A DNA stretch of 64,000 nucleotides from JAZNQL01 sp045531205 (GTDB taxonomy: Bacteria > Bacillota > Clostridia > UMGS1883 > UMGS1540). Each line of letters starts with the position of its first letter. The first letter of the stretch is position 1. Shown piece by piece: positions 28,100 to 37,409 of the stretch. Made by a program: the position numbers and the translations under genes. The notes beneath the pieces are model-generated. The model did not search any database. It was given only the letters and a program-made list of their open reading frames with translations, and was not told the origin of the DNA. The stretch spans positions 20,173 to 84,172 of the forward strand of contig JAZSDN010000018.1 in NCBI GenBank assembly GCA_045531205.1, written 5' to 3'.

Positions 28100-28889
28100 T
28101 ATCACTCTCGGTCAGTATTTTCCCGGCAATTCTGCCATTCATAAGCTTGACCCAAGAAGTAAAATAATAGGACTTTTAATTTATATAATATTACTTTTTT
28201 GCGTAAATAATTTTTTAGGATTTCTTGCTTTTTTTATTTTTACCGCTATAATAGTTTGTTTAAGTAAAATACACATAAAACATATATTCAGCGGACTTCG
28301 GGCAATGCTTTTCCTTATAATATTTACCTCTGTTATAAACATTTTTATGACAGGGGGAGAAACAGTCCTTTTTTCGTGGTGGATTTTTACAGCAACACTT
28401 GAAGGTGTTTTGAATGCTTTAAAAATAATATTAAGATTATTCTTTTTAATTGTAGCATCATCGTTGTTAACATTAACCACTTCACCTATTATGCTGACAG
28501 ACGGATTGGAAAAGCTTCTTTCACCTTTTTCAAAAATAGGTTTACCTTCAAGCGAAATTGCCATGATGATGACAATAGCTATAAGATTTATTCCCACAAT
28601 ACTTGAGGAAACCGATAAAATAATAAAGGCACAAACCGCCCGTGGAGCTGACTTTGCAGATAAAAACATAATAAAAAAAGTAAAAGCACTCATACCCATA
28701 CTGGTACCGCTTTTTATAAGTGCTTTCAGAAGAGCGGACGAGCTTGCACTTGCAATGGAGTGCCGTTGCTACCGCGGAGGAAAAGGAAGAACACGCCTTA
28801 AAGAATTAAAATTTTCAAGGGTTGATTTATATTCAGTGCTGGCAGGCATAGTTTTTGCCGTAACAGTTATAGGAACAGGAATGATTTAA
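28089..28889 (+). CDS. ecfT: Energy-coupling factor transmembrane protein EcfT
   Basis: A 266-residue scaffold protein of ECF transporters with about five to six membrane helices, followed by the coupling helices that carry the two A-R-G-type motifs: AQTARGADF and ECRCYRGGKGRT. It links the ATPase pair to exchangeable S subunits. The order ecfA-ecfA'-ecfT-truA is the classic Firmicutes arrangement, although the ribosomal genes normally flanking it are not here. Confidence 0.94.
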   Translation: MLTDITLGQYFPGNSAIHKLDPRSKIIGLLIYIILLFCVNNFLGFLAFFIFTAIIVCLSKIHIKHIFSGLRAMLFLIIFTSVINIFMTGGETVLFSWWIFTATLEGVLNALKIILRLFFLIVASSLLTLTTSPIMLTDGLEKLLSPFSKIGLPSSEIAMMMTIAIRFIPTILEETDKIIKAQTARGADFADKNIIKKVKALIPILVPLFISAFRRADELALAMECRCYRGGKGRTRLKELKFSRVDLYSVLAGIVFAVTVIGTGMI

Positions 28890-28890
28890 T

Positions 28891-29622
28891 TTGCGTATAG
28901 CCCTCACTCTTATGTATGACGGAACCGATTATCACGGATTTCAGCGTCAGAAAAACGGAATAACAATACAGGAAGCTTTAGAAAATGCAGTATACAAAAT
29001 GACAGGAGAGAAGGTTTGCGTTCTCGGCTGCGGAAGAACCGATGCAGGAGTTCACGCAAAAAGATATACAGCAGTTTTTGACACAAACTCTGCTGTTCCT
29101 CTTGACAAAATGCCCATAGCATTGAATACTCATTTAAAAGATGATATACGTATTATATCTGCAAAAGCTGTAGACGATGATTTTCATCCCGTCTTTTCAG
29201 CAAAAAGAAAAACATACTCGTACAGAATTTTAAATGCAGAAATAAATAATGCCTTTGAAAGAAGGTATGCGTGGTTTTATCCACAAAAGCTTGATGTTGA
29301 GCTTATGAAAAAAGCAGCCGAAAACTTTTTGGGGGAACATGATTTTTCGGCATTTATGGCAAGCGGTTCAAATGTTTCCACAACAGTTCGTACAATATAT
29401 TCTTTAAATGTTACAAAAGAAAACGACATTATTAAAATTGAAATTACCGCTAACGGATTTTTGTACAATATGGTAAGAATAATAACAGGTACACTCGTTT
29501 ATGCAGGAATAGGAAAAATAAAGCCTGAAGAGATAAAAGATATATTAAAATCAGGTAACAGAACTTTAGCGGGCATAACAGCACCCCCTCAGGGCCTTTT
29601 CCTTGAAAGAGCTACATATTAA
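28891..29622 (+). CDS. truA: tRNA pseudouridine(38-40) synthase TruA
   Basis: A 243-residue enzyme that makes pseudouridine at positions 38-40 of the tRNA anticodon stem. The catalytic aspartate lies in CGRTDAGVHA, preceded by the N-terminal strand LTLMYDGTDYHGFQRQ and followed by NGFLYNMVRIITGTL. A TTG start one base after ecfT is used; it has a weak site in the ecfT end (AGGAACAGGA region). It ends the ECF-truA operon segment. Confidence 0.96.
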   Translation: MRIALTLMYDGTDYHGFQRQKNGITIQEALENAVYKMTGEKVCVLGCGRTDAGVHAKRYTAVFDTNSAVPLDKMPIALNTHLKDDIRIISAKAVDDDFHPVFSAKRKTYSYRILNAEINNAFERRYAWFYPQKLDVELMKKAAENFLGEHDFSAFMASGSNVSTTVRTIYSLNVTKENDIIKIEITANGFLYNMVRIITGTLVYAGIGKIKPEEIKDILKSGNRTLAGITAPPQGLFLERATY

Positions 29623-29643
29623 AAAGTTATTCGGAGAATTACT

Positions 29644-30753
29644 ATGGGAGAAGTTATTAAGTTTAAAAAGAAAAAGAATATACCCCTTATATGCACAATA
29701 GTATTTGTAATAGTGGTTTTGGTGTTTTTAGCAGTATATGCCTATCTTTCAAACACGGGGCTTTTATTTGTAAAACCTTCTGTTAAAGATACAGGGATTG
29801 CTGCACATTCCTCGGGCGAATGCATTGCAGTAAAATATAAAGACGGAATGGCAATCCTCGGTGATGACAGCCTTATAGGGATGAATAAAAACGGAAAAGA
29901 GATATGGAATCTACCTTTAAAATATCAGAACCCAAAGCTTGATTCTTCGGGCAGATATGTATTTGCACAAAACCTTGACGGAAATGAGTATATGCTTATA
30001 TCTTCGGGAGAAATAAAGCAAAGCAATGTAACAAACGGAAAGATTATAACAGGAGCTGTAAATTCTTCGGGTTACTATGCAATTGCAGAAAACGAAAAAG
30101 GCTACCATGCAAAGGTAACAGTTTATAATTCAAAGGGTAAAACAGTATATACCTGGCATACATCATCTTATATTGTTACAGATATAGCCCTGGCTGAAAA
30201 TAACCGTTTTATGAGCATTGCCGTTTTAGAAACAGAAAACGGAAACAATATAAGTGCTGTACTTTTATTTAACTTTTCTAAAAACGAAAATATTTACTGC
30301 CCCGCAGGAAACGAAAATATGATTTTTGATGTTTCTTATGCAGGCTCGTCCGTAATCGCAACAGGGGATAAAGCCGCATTTTCGCTTTCCTCAAAAGGTG
30401 CCGAAAGATGGAGAATAGAGTATAACGAAAAAACTCTTGAAAACTATATTTCTGATAAAAACGGAATAACCTTTGCTTTTTCTGACCCCGCAGGTACAAA
30501 AATAGAAAGCTACTCTACATCAGGCAACAAACGTGGCGAATATCTTGAAGAAAAAAATATAAAGAATATTGACCGACTCGGTTCGTATATTCTTATGAAT
30601 CTTGGAAACGAAGCAAAAGTTATAAACTTAAAAGGCAAAGTTGTAACACAAGCTATGTTTGACAATAAGCCTGCGAAAGCCTTTTTAGTTTGGGGAAGGC
30701 AAAAAATAATTACAATGACAGGTAATTCAGTTTATATAAATATTGCAGGATAA
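29644..30753 (+). CDS. DUF5711-type membrane-anchored beta-propeller-like protein
   Basis: A 369-residue protein with a lysine-rich cytoplasmic start (MGEVIKFKKKKN), one membrane helix (about residues 13-34) and a large exterior domain made of repeated beta segments such as GMNKNGKEIWNLPL, VYNSKGKTVYTWHT and SLSSKGAERWRIEY. The repeated G-x-E-x-W-type blades resemble DUF5711/PQQ-propeller proteins found in Clostridia. A sensor or scaffold role is inferred from the fold only. A CvpA-like gene follows. Confidence 0.65.
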   Translation: MGEVIKFKKKKNIPLICTIVFVIVVLVFLAVYAYLSNTGLLFVKPSVKDTGIAAHSSGECIAVKYKDGMAILGDDSLIGMNKNGKEIWNLPLKYQNPKLDSSGRYVFAQNLDGNEYMLISSGEIKQSNVTNGKIITGAVNSSGYYAIAENEKGYHAKVTVYNSKGKTVYTWHTSSYIVTDIALAENNRFMSIAVLETENGNNISAVLLFNFSKNENIYCPAGNENMIFDVSYAGSSVIATGDKAAFSLSSKGAERWRIEYNEKTLENYISDKNGITFAFSDPAGTKIESYSTSGNKRGEYLEEKNIKNIDRLGSYILMNLGNEAKVINLKGKVVTQAMFDNKPAKAFLVWGRQKIITMTGNSVYINIAG

Positions 30754-30774
30754 CGATATTTTGGAGGAATATAA

Positions 30775-31359
30775 ATGATTCTTGATATTCTTTTTGTGCT
30801 GTTCTTAATATTTTTTATTATAAGAGGTAAAAAAAGAGGAATAGTATCGGTCCTTTTGGGCATCGGTTCAACGTTGCTTGCAATTTTGCTTGCAATAACA
30901 TTGCATAATGTTTTTGCAGAAAATATAGAAAACACACAAATGTATAACGATTTAAGAGAAACTGTAGTTTTAAAACTTAACGAGCATGCAGGAACTACAG
31001 ACAGTGTAATACTTGAAGATATAAAGGAAAAGGGGATAGAACAAACTGCAAACGGCATAATGTCGGCAGCCTTTACCGCAATAATATTTTTAGTAAGTAT
31101 GATAGCTATAAAGATACTTTCGTTTTTGCTAAAAGGTGTATTCAAACTCCCCATTTTAAACTTTTTTAACGGAACGCTCGGTATGCTTTGGAGCGGCATA
31201 GTAATAATTTTTATTACATATATTCTTTTGATTTTAGCCAAAGGATTTTTAGACGAAAACTCATTTATTATAACACAGATAAATTCGTCTTATTTATTAA
31301 AATTTATGTATGACAATAATCTTATTTATATGATGTTTGCAAAAGGAGAAAAAGTATGA
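30775..31359 (+). CDS. CvpA-family membrane protein
   Basis: A 194-residue protein with four hydrophobic helices: the first at residues 1-17, two central ones around 20-40 and 100-122, and a last at 130-155. The opening ILDILFVLFLIFFIIRGKKRG matches the colicin V production protein family. In Gram-positive bacteria such proteins are involved in envelope maintenance, but the mechanism is not settled. A GGAGG site precedes the ATG, and its stop overlaps hslO. Confidence 0.78.
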   Translation: MILDILFVLFLIFFIIRGKKRGIVSVLLGIGSTLLAILLAITLHNVFAENIENTQMYNDLRETVVLKLNEHAGTTDSVILEDIKEKGIEQTANGIMSAAFTAIIFLVSMIAIKILSFLLKGVFKLPILNFFNGTLGMLWSGIVIIFITYILLILAKGFLDENSFIITQINSSYLLKFMYDNNLIYMMFAKGEKV

Positions 31360-32231
31360 AAGATCGTATAGTACGAGCAATTACAGGTGACGGAGCAGTA
31401 AGATGTGCAGCAGCAATAACAACAAATCTTGTTGAAGAAGCCCGCAAACTTCACGAAACAATGCCAACCGCTACCGCAGCAATAGGAAGACTTTTAACCG
31501 CTACAGCAATAATGGGCGGCTGGATGAAGGGCGAAAAAGATAAGCTTACCCTTCAGATAGAAGGTGGCGGACCTATAGGAAGAATAACTGCTATAAGCGA
31601 TTGTAATTCAAATGTAAAATGTTCGGTTGACAACCCTCTTTGCGACTTGCCTTTAAAGAACGGTAAGCTGGATGTTGGCGGAGCAGTCGGAACAGACGGA
31701 TTTCTTGGAATTATACAGGATTTAGGTTTAAAAGACCCATACATTGGCAAAATTCCGCTTTGTTCGGGAGAAATAGGCGATGATATTGCTATGTATTACG
31801 CAAAAAGCGAGCAGATTCCCGCAGTAGTTGCTGTAGGAGTGCTTGTAGATACAGACCTTTCTGTAAAAGCGGCAGGTGGACTTATTTTGCAGGTTATGCC
31901 CGAAGCTACAGACGAACAAATAGGTCAGCTTGAAGAAATGGTAAAAAATATGCCGCAAATTTCCACAGTCCTTGCAGAAGGTGCAACCTGTGAAGATTTG
32001 ATTTCTTATGCGTTATCTTCTTTCAGCTCATATACAATGACTGAACACGAAGCTGCATACCGTTGTGACTGTTCGGAAGAACTTATCGAAAAAGTAATAG
32101 CAACTTTAGGCAAAAAGGAAATTCAGGATATAATAGACACACAGATAAATGCAGAAGTAGTGTGCCATTTTTGTAACAATAAATATATGATTACAAAGGA
32201 CAGGCTTACCGAAATAATGAAAACTTTGTAA
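31356..32231 (+). CDS. hslO: Redox-regulated chaperone Hsp33
   Basis: A 291-residue holdase chaperone switched on by oxidation. The N-terminal substrate domain starts MKDRIVRAITGDGAVRCAA and contains GGGPIGRITAISDCNSNVK-like segments. The C-terminal zinc redox switch has the four conserved cysteines in CDC (about residue 238) and CHFC (about residue 270). It should protect cytosolic proteins under oxidative stress, fitting an anaerobe that meets oxygen. It overlaps the CvpA-like gene by four bases. Confidence 0.96.
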   Translation: MKDRIVRAITGDGAVRCAAAITTNLVEEARKLHETMPTATAAIGRLLTATAIMGGWMKGEKDKLTLQIEGGGPIGRITAISDCNSNVKCSVDNPLCDLPLKNGKLDVGGAVGTDGFLGIIQDLGLKDPYIGKIPLCSGEIGDDIAMYYAKSEQIPAVVAVGVLVDTDLSVKAAGGLILQVMPEATDEQIGQLEEMVKNMPQISTVLAEGATCEDLISYALSSFSSYTMTEHEAAYRCDCSEELIEKVIATLGKKEIQDIIDTQINAEVVCHFCNNKYMITKDRLTEIMKTL

Positions 32232-32279
32232 CAAAAATATTCCTCTTTTAATATCATAGATTTGAAGGAGGAATGTTTT

Positions 32280-33311
32280 ATGTATACAGAATGGTTTGCA
32301 GGAGTAAATTCCCCAAACGGATTTTATTCTCATTTTGATGATATCGCAAGTGACTATGACACAAGAAAAATATATATAAAAGGCGGCTCGGGAATGGGAA
32401 AATCATCCTTTATGAAAAGAGTTGCAAAAAAAGCCGAAGACGAAGGGCTTGATTACGAGCTTTTTCATTGCTCGTCGGATTACGATTCGCTTGACGGAAT
32501 AAATATTCCAGAAATCAAAGTAGCTTTAGTAGATGCTACTTCGCCTCATATTTCAGACCCCAAATTTGCCGGAGTAACAGGAACTCTTTTAAATACGGCA
32601 GAGTTTTTGGACGGAGAAAAAGTGTATGACAAAAAAGAAGAAATAAACTTTTTTATGGAAGAAAAAGCAAAATTCTTTAAAAGAGGATATGCATATCTTG
32701 AGTCGGCACAAAAACTTATAAAAGACACCGAAAAGGCATGCGAAAAAGAATATAATATAAAAAAAGTCTATAAAATACAAAAAGAGCTTTCAAAAAACAT
32801 ATTCAAGGATTTGTACGATAATGCAGGGAAAAGAAGACAACTCTTTTTAAGTGCAGTATGTTATGACGGTGTAAAAAACTATTTAAAAAAGACCTTTGAA
32901 AAATATTCCGTAACAGCAATAAAGGGCGGAGCGTTTACAAGTTATATTATAAAACAGCTTGCAGAGGAAGCAGAGGGCAGAGGCTTTGATACAATTTTGT
33001 GTTCCTGTCCTATGCAGCCCGACAAAAAGTATGAACATCTTTTAATTCCCAAACTCGGCATAGCAGTAACAACATATAATTATTATCATCATTATCAAAG
33101 TAAAATGTATGACCTTGATGAATATGCATGTTCAAAAATACCTGAAACAGCAAGGGAAGAGGATTATACAGAGATGCTTATAAAAATGGCGTCAGCACAG
33201 TTTGAGAGAGCAAAAGCGGCACACAGATTTATAGAAAATTTTTATGTTTCGGCAATGGATTTTGATTCACTTGATAAAAAATTCACACAAATAATAAATA
33301 ATATATTTTAA
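32280..33311 (+). CDS. P-loop ATPase with duplicated halves (PRK06851-like)
   Basis: A 343-residue protein. The first half has an intact Walker A, GGSGMGKSSFMKR at about residues 35-48, then LFHCSSDYDSLDGINIPE and VALVDATSPH. The second half repeats this layout (FTSYIIKQLAEEAEGRG, ILCSCPMQPDKKYEHLLIP, LGIAVTTYNYYHH), but its P-loop reads KGGAFTSY and lacks the lysine, so only one active site is expected. Family members occur in sporeformers and have no settled function. ATG 32280 is chosen by AAGGAGG eight bases upstream. Confidence 0.72.
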   Translation: MYTEWFAGVNSPNGFYSHFDDIASDYDTRKIYIKGGSGMGKSSFMKRVAKKAEDEGLDYELFHCSSDYDSLDGINIPEIKVALVDATSPHISDPKFAGVTGTLLNTAEFLDGEKVYDKKEEINFFMEEKAKFFKRGYAYLESAQKLIKDTEKACEKEYNIKKVYKIQKELSKNIFKDLYDNAGKRRQLFLSAVCYDGVKNYLKKTFEKYSVTAIKGGAFTSYIIKQLAEEAEGRGFDTILCSCPMQPDKKYEHLLIPKLGIAVTTYNYYHHYQSKMYDLDEYACSKIPETAREEDYTEMLIKMASAQFERAKAAHRFIENFYVSAMDFDSLDKKFTQIINNIF

Positions 33312-33331
33312 TAAAGAGAGATGATGCACCT

Positions 33332-34114
33332 ATGAAAATAAAAGAAATAATTAAAGTGATAGAGGAGTTTGCCCCAAAAAATCTGGCATCGGATTTTGAC
33401 AATGTAGGATTTTTAATAGGGGATAAAGAAACAGAAGTATCCTGCGTTCTTACAACGCTTGATGTAACAATGGAAGTTGCAAAAGAAGCGGCAAAAATGG
33501 GTGCAGGACTTATAATTACACATCATCCTTTGATTTTTGCACCGCAAAAATCAATTACAGCGGACACTGTTACAGGAGAAATAATAGTTTATCTTATGAA
33601 GAATAATATAGCTGTTTATGCGGCTCATACAAATATGGACAGTACAAACGGCGGGATAAACGATGTAATGGCACAAAAGCTGAAACTCCAGGATGTAACC
33701 ACTTTAGAGCCTCATCCCGAAGGATGCGGAATAGGAAGAGTAGGAACTTTGGATACAACTATGGAAGAGCTTTGCAACACTGTAATTCGCGAATTTTCTG
33801 TTCCGGCAGTACGCTATACGGGCAAAAAAGACGATAAAATTAAAAAGGTAGCACTTTGCTCAGGTAGCGGAAGCGACGATGAATTGCTTTTATATGCAAA
33901 AGAAGCAGGAGCTGATGTTTATATTACAGGAGAAATAAAGTATCATCATGCTCTTGATGCTTATGCAAAAGGGCTTAATCTTATAGAACTCGGGCATTTT
34001 GAGAGCGAGCATTTTGTTGCTGATATTTTTGCAGATGTTATACAAAAGAACTTAAAAGATGTAAAAGTTTTGGTTTCAAAGCACAGTAATATATTTAACT
34101 ATATAATAAAATAA
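33332..34114 (+). CDS. Nif3-like dinuclear metal-centre protein
   Basis: A 260-residue protein of the Nif3/YqfO (DUF34) family, which binds two metal ions and has been linked to GTP cyclohydrolase-like and stress functions without firm assignment. Metal ligands are visible in ITHHPLIF, AAHTNMDSTNGG and at the end ELGHFESEHFV. The shorter version (no inserted PII-like domain) is present here. It is the last gene before a 204-base gap that carries the carD promoter. Confidence 0.9.
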   Translation: MKIKEIIKVIEEFAPKNLASDFDNVGFLIGDKETEVSCVLTTLDVTMEVAKEAAKMGAGLIITHHPLIFAPQKSITADTVTGEIIVYLMKNNIAVYAAHTNMDSTNGGINDVMAQKLKLQDVTTLEPHPEGCGIGRVGTLDTTMEELCNTVIREFSVPAVRYTGKKDDKIKKVALCSGSGSDDELLLYAKEAGADVYITGEIKYHHALDAYAKGLNLIELGHFESEHFVADIFADVIQKNLKDVKVLVSKHSNIFNYIIK

Positions 34115-34223
34115 AACAAAAGCATTGCATTATTATTTTAATGCAGGAATATACATATATTGACCGTATAAATCCAAGTTTTTTAAAAAAATAAAAAAAT
34201 TTCATTTGTTTTGGAAATTAACT

Positions 34224-34252
34224 TTGACAAATGCGTAAAAATATTGTATAAT
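34224..34252 (+). promoter_or_regulatory. carD promoter (full consensus)
   Basis: TTGACA (34224-34229), 17 bases, TATAAT (34247-34252). This is the ideal housekeeping sigma promoter. It lies in the 204-base gap after the Nif3-like gene. Upstream are a small inverted repeat TGCATTA/TAATGCA (34126-34145) and AATTTC/GAAATT (34198-34219), possible but unproven operator sites. Confidence 0.85.
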
Positions 34253-34318
34253 ATTAACTGTAAAATAACATTTTAAGTATGTTGATTTTTGCAATAAAAA
34301 AACGAGGATGTGACGTTT

Positions 34319-34807
34319 ATGTACAGCATTGGTGATAGGATAGTCTATCCAATGCACGGCGCCGGCGTGATAGAATCAATTGAAGAGAAAGAAATATTAG
34401 GCGAATTACAGAAGTATTATGTGATGAAGCTTCCTTTTGGAGATATGAAGGTAATGATACCCGTACTCAATGTAAGCAAAATCGGCATAAGAGATGTTAT
34501 TGATAAGAACGAAGTGGAAAAGGTTTACGATTCATTTCGCGAGGATGTAACAGAGCCTCTGCTCAGCTGGAACAAGCGTGTCAGAGAAAATATGGAAAAA
34601 ATAAAAAGCGGAAATATATACGAAGTCGCAAAAGTAGTAAAAATGCTTATGTGCCGTGATATGAAAAAAAGCTTATCTACAGGCGAGAAAAAAATGCTTT
34701 CAAACGCAAAACAGATATTGATAAGTGAGCTTGTTTTAGCTAACGGCGACTCCGAAAAAGATGTTGAAGCACGTCTGGATGAAATTCTCATAGAAGAGAT
34801 GGGATAA
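34319..34807 (+). CDS. CarD-family transcription regulator
   Basis: A 162-residue protein. The N-terminal RNA-polymerase-interacting (CarD/TRCF RID) domain starts YSIGDRIVYPMHGAGVIESI and ends near residue 60. The helical C-terminal domain follows, with LSTGEKKMLSNAKQILISELVLA near the end. CarD proteins bind the RNAP beta subunit and stabilise open promoter complexes. The ATG at 34319 is preferred to a GTG at 34310, which would overlap the GAGG site. It has its own consensus promoter and is followed by a hairpin. Confidence 0.88.
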   Translation: MYSIGDRIVYPMHGAGVIESIEEKEILGELQKYYVMKLPFGDMKVMIPVLNVSKIGIRDVIDKNEVEKVYDSFREDVTEPLLSWNKRVRENMEKIKSGNIYEVAKVVKMLMCRDMKKSLSTGEKKMLSNAKQILISELVLANGDSEKDVEARLDEILIEEMG

Positions 34808-34811
34808 AAAA

Positions 34812-34845
34812 GGGGTTGTTCTTTAGGGAACAACCTTGTTTAATA
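34812..34845 (+). terminator. Hairpin after carD, possibly a partial terminator
   Basis: GGTTGTTC (34814-34821) pairs with GAACAACC (34828-34835), loop TTTAGG, then TTGTTTAAT. The T-tract is interrupted, so some read-through into ispD is likely. Confidence 0.5.
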
Positions 34846-34870
34846 TATGCCTTTTACGGGAGGTTTTACC

Positions 34871-35536
34871 GTGAAAAAAACAACTGTAATAATTGCAGCT
34901 GCAGGCTCTGGGGAACGAATGGGACTTGGCTACAATAAGCTTTTAAAAGAAATATCGGGCAAACCGCTTATAGCTCATACTATATTGGCTTTAGAAAAAT
35001 GTCGTTTTGTAAGCGATATAATAATATCAGCATCACAAACCGATATGGAAAGTATTCTGGATATTATAAGAACCGAAAAAATTAAAAAGGTTAAAAAAAT
35101 AGTACAGGGCGGAAAGACAAGAACAGAATCAGTTTATGCAGCACTTTCAGCAATAGATAAAACAGATATAGTAATGGTGCACGACGGTGCAAGACCTTTT
35201 ATTTCAGAGGAAGTTATAAAACAAACTCTTTTGGATGTAGAACAGACGGGTGCAACCATAGTAGCAGTACCTGTTACAGACACTATTAAAGAAGGCGGAG
35301 ATTTTATAGAAAAAACACTTGACCGTACAAAACTCTGGTCAATACAAACCCCGCAGGTCTTTAAGTTTGATATACTAAAAAAAGCATACGAAACGGGCGA
35401 GAGTGCAACCGATGATGCCGCATTGGTAGAAAAAACAGGTGTTCGTGTAAAGATTACAAAGGGAGAATACCAAAATATAAAAATAACAACCCCGCACGAC
35501 CTTATGGTAGCGGAAGCACTTCTTGAAAAGAGGTAA
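34871..35536 (+). CDS. ispD: 2-C-methyl-D-erythritol 4-phosphate cytidylyltransferase
   Basis: A 221-residue CTP-dependent enzyme of the MEP isoprenoid pathway. The nucleotide-binding start VIIAAAGSGERMGLGYNK and the later HDGARPFI, VPVTDTIK and QTPQVFKF motifs are intact. The GTG at 34871 is used: GGGAGG lies seven bases ahead. The ATG at 34847 would place that site inside the gene. The ispF gene follows at once; together they supply isoprenoids for undecaprenyl phosphate and other products. Confidence 0.95.
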   Translation: MKKTTVIIAAAGSGERMGLGYNKLLKEISGKPLIAHTILALEKCRFVSDIIISASQTDMESILDIIRTEKIKKVKKIVQGGKTRTESVYAALSAIDKTDIVMVHDGARPFISEEVIKQTLLDVEQTGATIVAVPVTDTIKEGGDFIEKTLDRTKLWSIQTPQVFKFDILKKAYETGESATDDAALVEKTGVRVKITKGEYQNIKITTPHDLMVAEALLEKR

Positions 35537-35540
35537 ATAT

Positions 35541-36011
35541 ATGCGTATAGGTTACGGATATGATGTACATAAACTTGTAACGGGACGAAAACTTATAATA
35601 GGCGGCGTTTTAATAGAGCACGATAAAGGGTTATTGGGACATTCTGATGCAGATGTACTGGTACATGCAATAATGGATGCACTTTTAGGTGCAGCGGCAC
35701 TTGGAGATATAGGGAAGCATTTTCCACCCTCAGACAATACTTATAAAGATATCGACAGTATGATTCTTTTAGAAAAGGTATATGCTTTAATAACCGAAAA
35801 AGGATATGCTGTAGGGAATATAGATTCTGTTATAACGGCACAAAAACCCAAAATGTTACCTCATATTCAAAAAATGAGAGAAAATATAGCAGGGGTTTTA
35901 CATACTGATATAGAAAATATAAATATAAAGGCAACAACAACAGAAAAGCTTGGCTTTGAAGGAAGAGAAGAAGGTATATCAGCTACGGCTGTTTGTATTT
36001 TAAAAAAATGA
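35541..36011 (+). CDS. ispF: 2-C-methyl-D-erythritol 2,4-cyclodiphosphate synthase
   Basis: A 156-residue MEP-pathway enzyme. Zinc ligands are seen in GYDVHKL and LGHSDADVLVHAIMDALLG; FPPSDN and the TATTEKLGFEGREEGI region near the end complete the family signature. ATG 35541 is favoured by AAGAGG seven bases upstream. The gene starts five bases after ispD. Confidence 0.96.
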   Translation: MRIGYGYDVHKLVTGRKLIIGGVLIEHDKGLLGHSDADVLVHAIMDALLGAAALGDIGKHFPPSDNTYKDIDSMILLEKVYALITEKGYAVGNIDSVITAQKPKMLPHIQKMRENIAGVLHTDIENINIKATTTEKLGFEGREEGISATAVCILKK

Positions 36012-36026
36012 AAGGACAGACGCAAA

Positions 36027-37373
36027 TTGCTTAAAATTAATTTTGACTCTAAAAAAGCGGAAGCATTTATTTCAGAAAAAGAAATAATGGAGCTTGCGCC
36101 ATTTGTAGGTGCAGCACACGATTTGTTACATACAGGTAAAGGCAGCGGCAGTGATTTTACTGGTTGGCTTAACCTTCCCGAAAATTATGATAAAGAAGAA
36201 TTTGCAAGAATAAAAAAAGCTGCCGAAAAAATCAGAAATAATTCAGAGGTTTTGGTAGTTATAGGCATAGGCGGTTCTTATCTTGGCGCAAAGGCAGCAA
36301 TTGACTTTGTAAATAATACATTTTATAATAATCAGGATTCATCAAAAAGACGTGGCCCGCAGGTATTCTTTGCAGGTAACAGCATAAGCTCTGCATACCT
36401 TTACGATTTAGTAGAGCTTGTACGCGATAAAGATATTTCGGTAAATGTAATATCAAAATCAGGTACAACAACAGAGCCTGCAATTGCCTTCCGTGTATTC
36501 AAAAAATTACTTGAAGAAAAGTATGGAAAAGAAGGTGCAAAAGAAAGAATTTTTGCTACAACAGATAAAGCAAGAGGAGCACTTTTTAACCTTGCAAAAA
36601 CCGAAGGATACGAAACCTTTGTTATTCCAGATGACGTTGGAGGAAGATACTCTGTTTTAACAGCGGTAGGTCTTTTGCCCATAGCAGTTACAGGTGCAGA
36701 TATAGATGCTATGATGAAGGGTGCTTATGATGCAATGGTAGCATATTCAGAACGTGACCTTGCAAAGAATGACTGTTATAAATATGCAGCAGCACGTAAC
36801 GCTCTTTACAGAAAAGGCAAAACAACCGAAATTATTGTAAATTACGAAAGTGCGCTTCACTATCTTGGAGAATGGTGGAAACAGCTTTACGGCGAAAGCG
36901 AAGGTAAAGATAAAAAAGGTATATTCCCCGCAGCAGTTGACTTTTCAACCGATTTACATTCAATGGGACAGTATATTCAGGACGGACTTCGAAATCTTTT
37001 TGAAACCGTTATAAATATAGAAAACGCACAGAGAGATATGTTAATAGAAAAAGAAGCCGAAGATTTAGACGGACTTAACTATCTTGCAGGCAAAAGCGTG
37101 CATTATGTTGATAATCAGGCATATCTCGGGACTGTTTTGGCACACGCAGATGGCGGAGTACCAAGCCTTGTATTAAATGTTGAAAGAATGGACGAATATT
37201 GCTTTGGTAATGTAGTTTATTTCTTTGAAAAGGCTTGTGCTATCAGCGGATATTTACTTGGCGTAAACCCCTTTGACCAACCTGGGGTTGAAGCATATAA
37301 GAAAAATATGTTTGCACTTTTAGGCAAACCCGGCTACGAAAAAGAAAGGGAAGAGCTTATAAAAAGACTGTAA
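36027..37373 (+). CDS. pgi: Glucose-6-phosphate isomerase
   Basis: A 448-residue glycolytic isomerase of the bacterial short type. The sugar-phosphate-binding segments IGIGGSYLGAKAAIDFV and SKSGTTTEPAIAFR, then QLYGESEGKDKKGIFP and SMGQYIQDG are intact. It begins with TTG at 36027, 15 bases after ispF; AAAGGA is ten bases before. It lies in an operon with ispD-ispF, an unusual partner set but common in these clostridial genomes. Confidence 0.95.
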   Translation: MLKINFDSKKAEAFISEKEIMELAPFVGAAHDLLHTGKGSGSDFTGWLNLPENYDKEEFARIKKAAEKIRNNSEVLVVIGIGGSYLGAKAAIDFVNNTFYNNQDSSKRRGPQVFFAGNSISSAYLYDLVELVRDKDISVNVISKSGTTTEPAIAFRVFKKLLEEKYGKEGAKERIFATTDKARGALFNLAKTEGYETFVIPDDVGGRYSVLTAVGLLPIAVTGADIDAMMKGAYDAMVAYSERDLAKNDCYKYAAARNALYRKGKTTEIIVNYESALHYLGEWWKQLYGESEGKDKKGIFPAAVDFSTDLHSMGQYIQDGLRNLFETVINIENAQRDMLIEKEAEDLDGLNYLAGKSVHYVDNQAYLGTVLAHADGGVPSLVLNVERMDEYCFGNVVYFFEKACAISGYLLGVNPFDQPGVEAYKKNMFALLGKPGYEKEREELIKRL

Positions 37374-37409
37374 ACATTAACTAAATAAAATCTGAAAGGA
37401 GAAAAACTT

